This document shows positions 11,981 to 22,939 of a DNA stretch of 64,000 nucleotides, piece after piece. Numbering within the stretch: the first letter of the stretch is position 1; every line of letters begins with the position of its first letter. The stretch spans positions 3,906,001-3,970,000 of the forward strand of contig CM041465.1 of NCBI GenBank assembly GCA_023213395.1, read 5' to 3'. Made by a program: the position numbers and the translations under genes. The stretch is from Cycas panzhihuaensis. Taxonomy: Eukaryota; Cycadophyta. The notes under the pieces were generated by a model. It was not told the origin of the DNA, searched no databases, and worked only from the letters and a program-made list of their open reading frames with translations.

Positions 11981-12345
11981 AGAAATATAATTTGATTACT
12001 GAACTTCACAGGTCTGCAAAATCTTCTACAGAGATCCAATTGAAGTGATTCCAATTGTCAAAGATGGGGCTCTGAGTCTACTTTCCAGTGCAAAAACTGG
12101 CACCTAATTTGGATGTCGTATGAGGAAGTTATTGCTGTTTTAGTGAACATCAGTTATTTTTAGTAAGAATTCTAGAAAAATATAATTTCCTAACTTTGCG
12201 GGGCTGTCAAAAACTTTCTAGAACTCATTTGGACTTGATTCCACTTCCTGAAATGAGGCTTTGAGTCTAGTTTATAGCACAAAAACCAGCACTCCATTTC
12301 AACATCGTGGGAGAAAGTTATTGCAGATTTAGTGAAGAGTACTTT
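11981..12345 (+). repeat. Two ~172 bp imperfect tandem units in the leader of D
   Basis: Unit one starts AGAAATATAATTTGATTACT and unit two AGAAAAATATAATTTCC. Both go on with a phrase meaning GATTCCA...GAGGCTCTGAGTCTA, then AAAAAC...GCAC, and end GTTATTGC...TTTAGTGAA. Agreement is roughly 70%, much below that of the LTRs, so the duplication predates this insertion and belongs to the family. Confidence 0.7.
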
Positions 12346-12374
12346 TTTTTGTATTAACAAAAAAAAAAAAAAAA
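12343..12374. repeat. T8 spacer A16 inverted homopolymers
   Basis: Eight T, then GTATTAAC, then sixteen A. It could fold into a small hairpin and is a likely spot for replication or assembly slippage. Confidence 0.7.
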
Positions 12375-13232
12375 GTGAAGAAAATTTCTTCCTTTTTATA
12401 AGGCTTAAAAGCCCATTGTAAAAGTGAGAAAAAAAAAAACACCTGGATCAGAGCAATATCCGGTGTCCTCACTCACTTATTATCATTGCATTTCAGTACT
12501 CTAAAATCACTCAAAGCAAGCACACAAAGACACTTCAAGCAAGCACTCCAAAAGCACACCAAGCAAGCACTATTTTCAGTTAAATGTACGTTTGATGCAA
12601 TTCGATAATCTTTTCACTCTTCCTAAAAGGAACGCATCACGTATGTTATTTTCCGCCATCTTGTACCTATTCACACACTCGCCAAGGTTGAGATACCTTG
12701 GTTGGCAGAATCTTAGTGCCATAAAGGAGGTGTGGGTTTCAAGTTGGGGCCCGGACTAAACCGGAATATTGGTGAGGTTTGGTTAGCCATACCACCGTGC
12801 CTCAATCAGGGATCATCCTGATAACCAACCAGGAAAACTGAAACTTTAATACAAGATTAAAATATACCCGATCCAATATCTGTCATAGCCATGGGTATGC
12901 ACATACCACTCTTTAGAGGAGGTATATAGCTGCTCATTAGTGAACTGGGTGAGGATTGGGAGTACATGGGCTCTGTTGTGACCTGGATTTCATCACCAAG
13001 TACAATTGTGTATCATGGTGAAGGCCAAATTAATTCTACTAGAAGCCTAGGCATCCCTTCAACAACCTCAACTACACGTTGGACATAAGTTAGAGGTTAT
13101 TGGGTTGATTACGCATCCTACATTCGAGTTTCAAGTTGTGTAAACCCAATGATGTCAACTTCTACATTGGCCTACAATCTTGTATATTGATCACTTACTT
13201 ATTTGTAAAAAGTGATCCATAGTGTAATCACA

Positions 13233-13358
13233 ATCATAGTGCTTCTCATATTCCTACTGCGTCAGGTTAATATTTACCACAAGTGTTAGTGGCCAATTTT
13301 TATCATAGTGCTTCTCATATTCCTACTCACAGTTAATATTTGTCACAAGTGTTGGTGA
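13233..13358 (+). repeat. ~60 bp tandem duplication in the leader of D
   Basis: ATCATAGTGCTTCTCATATT starts both copies, at 13233 and 13302. Each goes on to GTTAATATTT, CACAAGTGTT and a final GTGGCC or GTGACT. Confidence 0.8.
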
Positions 13359-13521
13359 CTTTTCTCTAAGTTGTTCCCTTCATCTTTGAGCAACCATTCT
13401 CACTTCTTCTTCCTTCTTCTACACTACTTCATTATATTTCCCATTTGTAAATAGTGATCGGTCATTTATTACCATCACTTTTATAGTCCCTTGTTCATTT
13501 CTTCCCTTCTAAAAAGACACA

Positions 13522-14400
13522 ATGTCTTCACAGTTCAAGCAAAATGTGAACTGCATTCTAAAAGGAAAAGAAAATTGGGACATGTGGTTCACTGGTGTCA
13601 AAAATGCTGCAAAGTATGAAGGTCTATGGAGAGATCACTTACAACCTACACCACATTGCAGCCTACTACCACAACCGCTTCAAGATGGAGGTGCTCTAAC
13701 TGCTCCCACTGAAGCTGAAGCTAAACGCCAATGGGAACTTGATGATGATAAAATCCGTGCAGGGATACTGCTTGTCACTGATTATTCCCTGCATAATCTC
13801 ATTGATGAAGTTGTACATGATACGGCATGGAAAGTTCTTGAAGTTCTTAAGAAGAACTTTGACACTAAATCAGACTTAGAATTTGTTCACTTAGTGTTGA
13901 AGATGAACAAATTGAAAATGCATAAAGGACATGCAAGTGAGACAATCAATCTCCTTCGTCCAATCAAGCAAGCCATTGATAAAGATTTTAAAACTCAATG
14001 CATTACATGGGCTTTCTTGATTCACCATGTCTCCATATCCCATTATAAAAATCTATTGGGAGTCTTCAATCCAAAGGGAACTTTAAAGACCCTAAACTTT
14101 GAGGATCTTCGATAAGTTCATTGAATTTGATAACACCTTTGATACCAACTTTGCCACTACATCAGATCCAATTGATGTTGCTTTTGAAGTGGAAGAAGAT
14201 CTTTGTTACACCAAAATCAAGGTCAATACTCTCGTAGAGGTGGTAATTCCCGTGGAAGAGGAAGAGGTAGACAATAAGGACAACGTCCTCTTAGTCAACA
14301 GGCTCCTCAATTCCAACAAAAACAGTCTCAAGGCCAAGGGCAAAATAATCAACCTGGATCTAGATCCGATGTCGAGACAATTCAAATTTAATACTTGACC
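13522..14400 (+). pseudogene. Copia gag of D
   Basis: An ATG at 13522 opens 197 codons beginning MSSQFKQNVNCILKGKENWD, with the Trp-rich start and the segment IDEVVHDTAWKVLEVLKKNF typical of copia capsid. It ends at a stop at 14113 that is probably a frameshift product. The protein continues in another frame (FIEFDNTFDTNF) and returns to the first frame with an Arg-Gly-rich and Gln-rich linker (SRRGGNSRGRGRGRQ, then one stop) at about 14230-14375. The capsid would form the virus-like particle; the RG/Q linker probably binds RNA. At least two frameshifts divide it. Confidence 0.85.
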
Positions 14401-14414
14401 GAAATCAAACAATC

Positions 14415-14879
14415 GTGTGCCAAAGGTGTAATAGAAGAGGACATTATGCCAAAAATTACAGGCGCCACCAACAACTACCAAGTTATCAATGGCGCCATGG
14501 TGCACATAATGTTGATAATACTTCTTTTGAAGATGCTTTTGGTGGAACGCAATTTGCTCATGCACACCTTCAAAGAATTGGGACCACTTCATCAAATGTT
14601 GTTGATAGATCCACTAAGTATATTGAGGCTCATTGTGGCTATGCTTATTCACTTTTGCCTTCACCACTTGGAGTTGCAAATAGTGCTACCTCAAATACTT
14701 CATTGTGGATCATGGATACTAGAGCAACACAACACATGACTTGTCATCGCCAGTTCTTTCAAGATTTTGACTCTGAAGTTCGTGGTGTTGTACACATGGC
14801 TGACAAATCATCTCAGCCAGTCGAAGGACTTGGAGCAGTTTGCACAAACTCCCAGTGCCTTCCAGTTTACACTTGTTGA
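14415..14879 (+). pseudogene. Zinc knuckle and aspartic protease of D
   Basis: One frame of 154 codons carries both. The knuckle at 14418-14459 reads CQRCNRRGHYAKNY, with the fourth ligand Cys replaced by Tyr. The protease site at 14715 reads MDTRATQHMTCH; the family has D-S/T-G-A, so the catalytic Asp stays but the Gly is Arg. Both changes are single G-to-A steps on the coding strand. The protease would cut the Gag-Pol precursor; without the Gly it should be inactive. Confidence 0.8.
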
Positions 14880-15119
14880 TGTTTTATATATTCCTGCTCT
14901 AAAGCGAATCGCTCTCCCCGTCCACCCTTGTCTCTCGTGGATTTGATCCGAGTGTAGCGCAAACAATCAAACTCTCTGTCATTCACCCTCCTTCAAATCG
15001 TGGTTATGACCGAATTCTTGATGGCAAACTTTTTCGCCTAACCGGCTCACCATCCTCAAGCCAACTATGTTGATGATGAATTTGTTTTACCACAACCGTG
15101 ACTCCTCAAAAGTTGTCCC

Positions 15120-16067
15120 AGCGGCTCTATGGCATGCTTGTATGGGCCATATCAAAATTGATCATTAAGAGAACTACAAGACACTCTTCCTGGTTTACCT
15201 AAGTTCCTCCAAGCCCTTTAAATGTGAAGCATGTATTATTGCTAAATCTCAAAGACAACCCTTTCCTCGTGGTCAGTGGAAATCTACCCAACCTTCACCG
15301 CTTGTACACTCAGATATATGCGGTTCTATGCCCATCCCTTCTATCAAACAGAAGTGGTACTATATTATCATCATTGATGATTTTACCAAGCAAGTATGGG
15401 TTGCTCCTCTTGCAAAGAAAGATGAAGCTCTTTCTATGTGTCAAGCTTTCAAGGCCGCGTGGAAAATGAATGGATTCAAGATCAAAATACTCGGATCGAC
15501 AATGGTGGCGAGTACACATCCAATGGGTTTGCATCGTACCTACGTCAACGTGGAATCAAACATCAGACCACTGTTGCAGGTACACCCCAGTAAAATGGAG
15601 TTGCCGAGCGTATGAACAGGACCATCATGAATATGGATCGTCTTTATCTTTGGTATATAAGAATGTCCCTATCTATCTTTGAGGCTATCTGGACTACTGT
15701 GTATTGCATCAACACTGTTAGTCCCTCCAAGCTCGGCCCCTCTCCACATGAAATGTGGTATGGACAAACCCCCTCTATCTCACACTTCAGAAATTTTGGC
15801 TCTACTTGTTATGCTCATATTTTGCAGGAACATAGAAATAAGCTCCAAGATAGAGCCATCAAAGGCATCTTTGTCAGATACCCTATGGACAAAAAGGGAT
15901 ACAAGGTTTTTATACCTTCAGAGTGTAAAATCATCATCACTAGAGATGTTATCTTTGCAGAGACTGAAGATCAATTACTCAGGCTTGACTCCAAGATGCC
16001 TTCATGCCGATTTAATGATGCTACTGAATTTGATGTCCAGATTCCAAAATTTAGGGGAGATCTTTGA
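15120..16067 (+). pseudogene. Copia integrase of D
   Basis: The zinc-binding end is visible as WHACMGH and later KCEACIIAKS. The core follows with HSDICGSMP (first catalytic Asp), IDDFTKQVWVAPL, RIDNGGEYTSNGF (second Asp, in another frame) and NGVAERMNRTIM (catalytic Glu). A stop at 15591 sits just before NGVAER where copia elements have Gln. The C-terminal part, about 15680-15960, reads PHEMWYGQTPSISHFRNFGS and GYKVFIPSECKIIITRDVIF. All three catalytic acids survive, but frameshifts near 15330, 15470 and 15610 and the stop break the chain. Confidence 0.85.
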
Positions 16068-16494
16068 GCAGATGCTTAAAATCTTGGAATCGACAATAGA
16101 GCCTTGGAGGATACAAGGTGACTCAATCCAATGTATACACATCCGGCACCATCATTTGTGAGCACCAAGTTGACAAAGGCAAAGCCATAGCAGAAGGATC
16201 ATCTTCTCCAACATCCATGGTGGCCCATCTTCTCCAGCATCGTCAACTTCCTCCGTGCTAAATATTTCACATGATCCTTTCCAGGATCAAAACGAAGATC
16301 AAGAGGTTGTGGAAATGAAAACCTCATTCCCAACTCGAGGTTTTCGTGAAGCCTACCAGCTACACAAGGACATGCGACTAGATGAGGTAGGCAAAACTAG
16401 CACTAGAAGTGCCCATAGAGCAAGGATGCATGAATCACTTTCCGTTGAGCTTGAACGTGAGCGCATCTTGCTCTTAATGAAGAGCCCCTAACGT

Positions 16495-17340
16495 ACCAAG
16501 AAGTCAGAAAGCATGCGACTTGGAGAAATGCCATGAACGAAGAGTATCAATCTCTTATTAAGAGCGGTACATGGGAGCTTGTTGATCTACCACTTGGAAG
16601 AAAGGTAGTTCAAAATAAATGGGTGTTCAAAACAAGTATAGATTAGATGGCACCCTAGAAAACACAAGGCGAGGTTGGTAGCAAAAGGATTCACGCAAGG
16701 GAAGGCATTGACTACACCGAAATCTTTGCTCCTACAACCAAGTGGCCTACAATCGAACTCTAATAGCCTTGGTCGCTCAACAGGTTGGAAAATCCACCAA
16801 CTCGATGTTAAGACCACATTTCTCAATGGGGACCTTAAAGAAGAAATTTACATGGCTCGGCCCGAAGGGTACGAGATTGATGTCGGGAGCATAAAGTTTG
16901 TAGGCTCAAAAAGTCCTTGACGGCCTAAAGCAAGCCCCTCGTGCTTGGTTTACCAAGTTGTCTCGAAAGAATGAGGCAACTTGGATATGAGGTTTGTGAC
17001 TATCAAGATATTGATGCAACATTATTCATCAAGTGCCAAAATGATAAAGTCACTTACCTCTTAATCTTTGTGGATGACATGCTCATAAGGGAATAGTGAA
17101 TGTAATCACCAAATTGAAGAAGGACCTTGCTAAAACTTTTGAATTGTCGACCTCGGGTTGATGAAATATTACTTGGGAATTGAAGTAACTCAAAAGGATG
17201 GCAAAATCTTTCTCTCCCAAGAAAAATATATCAACGATCTTCTGACAAAGTTTCGGTTGGAAGGTGCTCGACCGGTGGATACACCTATGGAGCCTAATAT
17301 TAAGCTCTCGGTTGATGGTGATAATAGGGAGGCGCAACAC
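16495..17340 (+). pseudogene. Copia reverse transcriptase of D
   Basis: In order: YQSLIKSGTWELVDLPLGRK, LVAKGFTQG, IHQLDVKTTFLNGDLKEEIY, then FVDDML at 17067 (the catalytic Asp pair is intact) and MKYYLGIEVTQKDGKIFLSQ. The blocks lie in three frames with breaks near 16640, 16700, 16900 and 17090. It would copy element RNA into cDNA. The catalytic residues look unchanged; the damage is mainly insertions and deletions. Confidence 0.87.
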
Positions 17341-17359
17341 TCTATAGGTAACTTGTAGG

Positions 17360-18000
17360 TAGTCTCATCTATACTACCAACACAAGGCCAGATATTGCAC
17401 ACTCTGTCGGCATTCTTGCAAGATTCATGACAAATCCTAAGCAGAATCATTGGCAAGCTGCAATACGAGTGTTGAGGTACCTAAAGACGACTAGCAAATA
17501 TGGTCTGTTGTATGAACCCAATGCAGAATTTAAACTTTATGCATACACAGACTCAGACTTTGCTGGAGATAAAGACACAGGAAGATCTACGTCTGGGTAC
17601 GTAACATTTCTTGGAACAGCACCAATATCATGGAGATCTAGATGGCAGAAGATAGTTGCAGACTCAACTGCTGAAGCTGAGTACATTGCTGCTTCTGAGA
17701 CAAGCAAGGAAGTGATATGGCTTAGAAAATTGTTGAATACATTAAATGCCACCCAAACAAGTTCTACTAGCTTACATGTTGATAATCAATCTACAATCTA
17801 GATGGCTAAAAATCACAGATTTCATGATCGTACCAAACATATAAGTACAAAAGTCCACGAGGATTAGAGAACTAGTTCATGATGGCACAATTCAATTGGA
17901 TCTTGCCCCACAGGATCAAGTGGCGATATCTTCACCAAACCACGGAAGAGGGTGAGGTTTGAAGAGTTCAAATAGCAACTCAGCCTTAGGGCCTCCATCT
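17360..18000 (+). pseudogene. Copia RNase H of D
   Basis: The longest clean block is 17427-17801 (124 codons): AIRVLRYLKTTSKYGLLY, then YTDSDFAGDKDTGRSTSGYV with the first catalytic Asp, STAEAEYIAASETSKE with the Glu, and LHVDNQSTI with the next Asp. After a stop at 17800 the usual tail follows in pieces: RFHDRTKHI and DIFTKP near 17926. RNase H removes the RNA strand during reverse transcription. Confidence 0.87.
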
Positions 18001-18044
18001 CTGACTGATTGAAGGAGATGACAATAGGACTATCATACTGTCTC

Positions 18045-18113
18045 ATTCGTGAAAACCCCTTGTGGGCGGAAGGACAAGAGTAAGTCTCGCTCTATCCCAT
18101 TCGTGAAAACCCC
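18045..18113 (+). repeat. Short tandem pair in the 3' untranslated part of D
   Basis: ATTCGTGAAAACCCC occurs at 18045 and 18099 within a ~54 bp imperfect duplication between the RNase H end and the polypurine tract. Confidence 0.75.
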
Positions 18114-18418
18114 ATGTGGTAGCGAAAGGATAAGGGTTATATCATTTTGGAAAATCGAACTCAGGAAACCCAAACCAAGATGGAGGATGACCAAATGGTA
18201 TATGGAGACTCGATGAGATTTCAGCTACAAAATTTATTGTCTTGATTGGCTATCGGCTACATTTAAAGAGTACTGAGCTAGGTTAGTAGATTAGAAAATT
18301 TGTGGGTTTTCTTCCCCATGAGGGTTTCCACAAAAGTATCATACTAGTTTGCTTTATAAGAGGCTCAAATGAAGACCTCATAGGATAGAATAAAATAGAA
18401 TGAAATGACCTTCTACCA

Positions 18419-18431
18419 TTAAGGGGGAGAT
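18419..18431 (+). promoter_or_regulatory. Polypurine tract of D
   Basis: The sequence TTAAGGGGGAGAT lies directly before the 3' LTR. It is where plus-strand DNA synthesis would start. Confidence 0.85.
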
Positions 18432-18729
18432 TGAAAAGGGTTAATGACATAAGGTCATTACATTAGTTGATTATTTCGAAAAAGGGTCTTAAGTGAACTT
18501 TAAATTAGATCACTTAAGTGAAATGCACTTTCATGTGCATTACGTGTAATTTCATTTCACCTAACTCAAATGCTCCCTCTCTCAATATAAAAGTAAAGCT
18601 CAATGGAGGAGATTCATTCTTTACCTCCCCATTTTATGAGAGCTACTTTCTTTCTCTCAAGTCTCTCTTACTCCCATGTTTGCCTTTGTGTTTAGTGCAT
18701 GGAGATGAATGATAGATCCACTCTTTTCA
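18432..18729 (+). repeat. 3' LTR of D
   Basis: 298 bp, TGAAAAGGG...CTCTTTTCA, about 98.7% identical to 11190-11487. Followed by GACAC at 18730-18734, the right target duplication. Confidence 0.95.
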
Positions 18730-18914
18730 GACACATGATGATATGATGATGAAGTTAGTGATATGAGGGACATGAGACATGAGAAATTTTGTTAAGCTTG
18801 ATTAATGAGCATTCAAAAAAGGGGACATTATTTGGAGGTATATTTACAATCATGGAATAAAATGATGTGGTCATGTATATTCATGTAACAAATGAATATT
18901 ACTCAAGGGATTTG

Positions 18915-19080
18915 TTTCTTCTGATACCTAAGTGTAATGGAGAAAACTTTTTTTTTGGATGATTAAAATGAGATGTTTTTTTATAGTTAGAGATTTTTGG
19001 AAGCTTGTTACTAATGGATATGATATCCCTAAGGATGAAGAAGAAAAGAAAATGCTTGAGAAGAAAGAGATAAAAAGGTA
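18915..19080 (+). pseudogene. Copia gag N-terminus (element C)
   Basis: The frame reads IPKCNGENFFFG, a stop where Trp or Gln would be expected, then MRCFFIVRDFWKLVTNGYDI and PKDEEEKKMLEKKEIKR. This is the first block of plant copia gag (find FNGENY..W, then LWD.V..GY), usually recognised as DUF4219. A frameshift near 19080 separates it from the rest. The second gag block (TTKEA, stop, DFLKEVFE) is at 19170-19205. Confidence 0.7.
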
Positions 19081-19199
19081 TTTATCATGATTCTTACTAC
19101 ATTAAACAAGGTTGATTTTCCCTCCACATATTATTTTGTCATTCCTAAGATTCAATGTGCAAGTACTACTAAGGAAGCTTGAGATTTTTTAAAGGAAGT

Positions 19200-19902
19200 A
19201 TTTGAATAAACTCTTGAAGAGATACAACAAATAATTGAAAAGGAAAATAAGGTCAATGATGGTTATGACACGGGTAAAATGAATGAAGGAAATATTATTA
19301 ACACTGATGAATTAGTACATCAAGATGAAGAATATTTGAATATTGATGAAACTACTACTAATCATATGAATGAATGCATTGATGAGACTATAACTACTTC
19401 TAAAGACGTTGAAAGTGATGAATCAATAAAGGTGTATTTAGATGACACCATGATTTCAAGAGAAATTAAATATGAATTTGATGGTCTTATAGAAGATGAG
19501 TCTCAGATTAATTCAGGTCTAAATGATGTTCTTTCTTTGAGCACTAATCTAAGTTCAAAGAGTATGCAAGTTGATCAAGATTCCACTCCAAAGGTTGAAG
19601 AAATCACTATTGTACATGGTGATCAAGAATTTATATAGGATAATGATGACAATCAAGTTGTATTTGAAGATGGTTACTTAGAGGATCTACAATAAAATCA
19701 GACTAGACTAGCCACAATGAAGAATCATGATTTGCACTTGCTAGAGCTGCTACATCAACATCATCACTACATGATTGAAGATGGAAATCAAGCTAAGGAC
19801 ATCATCCTACAAAGGTATCAATATATAATTGAAGATGAAAATCAAGATGAAGACATCATTCTACAGCAAAGACATCACTATAAGATTGAACTCAAGGATT
19901 AA
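19200..19902 (+). pseudogene. Acidic, repeat-ended protein of element C, unknown
   Basis: From TLEEIQQIIEKENK at about 19210 one frame runs to 19902 with only two internal stops (19636 and 19693). It is strongly acidic and rich in Asp, Glu, Asn, Ile and Thr (DELVHQDEEYLNIDETTT, DGLIEDESQ). The end has about three repeats around YMIEDGNQAKDIILQ, each ~55 bp long in DNA. It occupies the place of pol. I recognise no domain; it could be a gag extension or a captured sequence. Few stops over ~230 codons in such a decayed region argue that it was once coding. Confidence 0.5.
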
Positions 19903-19925
19903 GTTGAAGATATCATTTTCAAGAC
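19762..19925 (+). repeat. Three ~55 bp tandem repeats in the acidic frame
   Basis: Units start near 19762, 19815 and 19872. Each reads roughly CATCACTAC, ATTGAAGATG, AAATCAAG, GACATCATTCTAC. Copy three is the most diverged. Confidence 0.75.
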
Positions 19926-19982
19926 ATTTGCAAGGACAAGGTATTGCAAATACAAATGACCTAAATGCGCATTAAGGGGGAG

Positions 19983-20205
19983 TGTTGGAATGTTAATACA
20001 CATTTTTTTTATCCCACATGTAAGTGGGTCCCTCTCTCGCTATCATGCCATGTATTATAAATATACACATAGTGTATCATATGATATATCTTTCATAAGG
20101 ATGTTTTGTTAATATAATTAGAGGTACCTTAAGGGTACCATTTGATCATGGAGGTGTTTGCTTCTATTTACAAATATTATCTTATTACAAGTTTGATTTC
20201 CAACA
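19983..20205 (+). repeat. 3' LTR of element C
   Basis: 223 bp from TGTTGGAATG to TTTCCAACA, with 8 bp inverted ends (TGTTGGAA and TTCCAACA), preceded by a purine-rich tract. It abuts an interrupted copia RT frame on the right, so C inserted into A2. Confidence 0.75.
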
Positions 20206-21563
20206 AAATCTCACATTAATACAAGAGGTTTCCAATAGCAGGAAGGAATTAACTATGATGATACCTTTACATCAGTAGCCAACATGACCACATTCCATTT
20301 GGTTATGTCCCTAGTAGCCTAATTTGGATGGCATGTTTACCAAATAGATGTGAAGAGTGATTTCCTCAATGTAGAGCTTAAAGAAGAGGTTTTCTTAAAA
20401 AAACCCCAGGCTATGTTATTCCAAGACAAGAACACTTAGTTTTTAGACTCAAGAAAGACCTTTATGGACTTAAGCAGGTACCACTTTCTTGGTATACAAA
20501 GATAGAGCCCTTTCTCATTCAACATAGATTTAATCATTCACCATCTAACCCTTATCTCTACTTTCAAGTTAGAGATAATTTGATCACCATCATTGTACTT
20601 TATGTGGATGATCTTGCTATCACTGGCAAATGATACAAATAGAATATATTGGCTTCAATCAAATTTAAAGAGAAACTTTGAGATGATTGACCTTGGGCTC
20701 CTCCACTACTTCCTTGGAATTGAAGTTTGGCAAGAACCAGAACACATCCTCCTAACTCAAACTAAGTATTTCAATGATCTCTTAGAAAGATTTAAGATGA
20801 TAGATTATAAACCTGTATCAATTCCCATGGAGAGAGGAACCAAGTTAAACCTAGATAAAGAAGGAAAACCTTTTTATATCATTTTATACTGGTAGTTAGT
20901 TAGGAGTCTCATCTATGTCACTCACACTCACCCAGACATCTCATATGTAATAGGGGTCTACTCCATGTATATGTCACAACCCAAAGCATCTCATTGGAAA
21001 GTAACCACTAGGATCCTTAAATACATTTGTGGAACTCATCAGTTTGGCCTTAAGTACAACAAGATTAAATCACCTACTATAAAGGACATATAGATGTTGA
21101 TTAGGCTAGTTGCCAGGATACACACCATTCAACTTTAGGCTATTATTTTGATATGCACTCAATTGTAATCTTGTGGAGCTATAAGAAACAACCTAATATT
21201 GCCATTTATTCCATTGAAGTAGAATATAAAGTAGTCATCCATGATATAACAGAGTTGATTTGGCTCAGAAGGATTCTCCTTAAGCTTAGACTTTAACAAA
21301 CTTCACTAACCATCTTATCCTGTGATAATCAAAGTGTGTTGAAGATGACAAAGAATCCTATATTCCATGATAGAATGAAGCACATTGAGGTCCACCATCA
21401 CTTCATATATAAGCATGTACAAAATAGAGAAGTTGATCTCATCTACTGTCCTATTAAAGACGATATTACAGACATCTTCACTAAAGCACTTGGTAAACTA
21501 AAGTTTGAATGGTTTAGATTTGACCTCAGCATCTAAAGAAATGAAGTTGCTATTAAGGGAGGG
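20206..21563 (+). pseudogene. Copia RT and RNase H of element A2
   Basis: The left end is cut by element C. RT blocks: INYDDTFTSVANMTTFHLV, VYQIDVKSDFLNVELKEEVF, then LYVDDLAIT near 20597 with both catalytic Asp, and LGLLHYFLGIEVWQ. RNase H blocks: YSIEVEYKVVIHDITELIWL, LSCDNQSVLKMTKNPIFHDR, and DIFTKALGKLKFEWF just before the polypurine tract. The first RNase H Asp is not legible. The last motif is the same as in A1, and the polypurine tract and LTR start also match, so A2 belongs to that family. Several stops and frameshifts. Confidence 0.85.
21553..21563 (+). promoter_or_regulatory. Polypurine tract of A2
   Basis: TTAAGGGAGGG immediately before the LTR start TGTTAAAAC. The same string occurs at 46851-46861 in E and as a decayed form in A1. 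Confidence 0.8.
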
Positions 21564-21960
21564 TGTTAAAACTTTCTAATATCTTCTTCATTTCTTCATA
21601 TTTTTGTATGCTAATGTTTATATTATACAAAAAGACCCTTTTATGTAATTAAATCATATTAGATAGTGAGGTTAGGTCCACCTCTTATGTCATTAAGTCA
21701 GTCTATCCCAATGCATTATAATCTTAGTAGATGGCTATAAATATTGCCCTGCATCTTTATACTTTATGTTGATTTATGATTAATATAGAAGCTCTACCCA
21801 AGAGAGAGCCTATGGTGTGGAAAATTCACCTATACCATTGCATGCTCATTTGTTATGTCTATTTGTTTGATTTGTTGAATATTTATCAATATTTTGATCA
21901 CTATACTTGAATCAAGATACACGTTATAGGTCTTGATGTTTTCATAAGTAAAATTTGGAT
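21564..21960 (+). repeat. 3' LTR of A2 (end approximate)
   Basis: Starts TGTTAAAACTTTC. It contains a likely TATA box GGCTATAAATATTG at about 21731. The 3' boundary is not clear because no partner LTR is in the window. Confidence 0.65.
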
Positions 21961-22640
21961 CCTTCCATAAGAACAACACCCATTAAGATTATCACTCCTG
22001 CATACACTAGTGGGTATCTTAAAAGCTACGACCTAGTTATCAGTGTATAGATTGAGGGACCTAAGGTGATAGTTGAGAGCTTAGAGACAAAAAGAACCTA
22101 GATAGAATTGAAAAAAGTGAGTCCCATGGTTGTTTTAAAGCAAAGGTCCTTAACTAAAAGCTATAATTTTTGGCCTAACACACTTGGGGTTCACGCAATA
22201 TACCAAGTGGGATGCAAAGTTGCATATAACACCCAAGCCCTAAATAGTACCATCTCAATGCTAGGGACTATAGTTATTCTAGAGATCTCTTATTTCATTA
22301 AGCCCCATTTTACAAAATAACATCTACACACATGTCTACACCTTATCATAGTAATTTAAATGAGAGCATCTCTTTCCCATCTAGGAAGGAGGAAATCAAG
22401 TAGTGTTTGAGATATCCTATTCTATTATCCTAGGGTAAAGGATCCATACCTTTCTCTTAAAATGTAATGCATAACCCCCTCAAACTAATTAGATAGCCTT
22501 CTAATTGTGGCCACTCACATAAGGTATTAATATCACCCTTTTGGTTCCTTAAGTTCAATTACATATTTGTTATGTTTCTTTGATTAGTAGGTTATTCAAT
22601 CCATTGATCCCCCTCCTTAACTTAGGAGTCATCAAACAAA
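21961..22640. other. No gene seen
   Basis: Sequence between the A2 LTR and the gypsy coding region. It may be the gypsy leader or gag end, but no motif is legible; the open frame at 22108-22320 matches nothing I know. Confidence 0.4.
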
Positions 22641-22939
22641 GTTAAAATAATTGATGGTATTAATTTTTTTGAAAATGAGTCTATATTGGAATTTCTTACT
22701 AGGGACTTCCTTAATCTCCCACTAAACCACTTTAAGTTAGGATTTTGAAGATGTCTTATTATAGATCCCTTACTAGCTAACCCTCGTGAAGGAGGGGTTA
22801 TCCTTAATCTACTAATTGATTATGCCCCTACTTATTTTGAGGAAAATAATATTCTTTTTTAAGGAGAAACTATTAATAGTATTATCATGCCAGGTAAATT
22901 ATGAAAGTATGAGTTGAATGTATCCCTCAAGAAACTGAG

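Larger units (their letters stand above)
11502..13521 (+). other. Long leader of D
   Basis: About 2 kb without coding motifs separate the primer-binding site from the gag start. The leader contains two imperfect ~172 bp tandem units (11981-12155 and 12174-12345), an adjacent T8/A16 pair, and a second ~60 bp tandem pair (13233-13292 and 13302-13358). Leaders of this length occur in several copia lineages, where they may hold packaging signals. Splice-like sites are not evident. Confidence 0.6.
11190..18729 (+). mobile_element. Structurally complete Ty1/copia element D, coding-dead
   Basis: A 7,540 bp element with both LTRs (298 bp each, about four differences), primer-binding site, ~2 kb leader, gag, zinc knuckle, protease, integrase, reverse transcriptase, RNase H, polypurine tract and a perfect 5 bp target duplication. 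The order gag-PR-IN-RT-RH is copia. The LTRs show it is by far the youngest element here, yet the coding region is broken by at least six frameshifts and several stops, so it probably moved with enzymes supplied by another copy, or the indels are partly assembly errors. The LTR interiors contain short open frames (11276-11473 and 18518-18712) that are not genes. Confidence 0.95.
18735..20205 (+). mobile_element. Gag-only LTR element C with an acidic reading frame
   Basis: A copia-type gag start (18920-19080), an unusual acidic frame (about 19200-19902), a polypurine tract GCATTAAGGGGGAG and a 3' LTR at 19983 form a short element with no visible pol, as in non-autonomous gag-bearing elements (TR-GAG type). 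No 5' LTR was found; D sits in the leader side, so the 5' part may lie left of 11185 but I could not recognise it. Confidence 0.6.
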
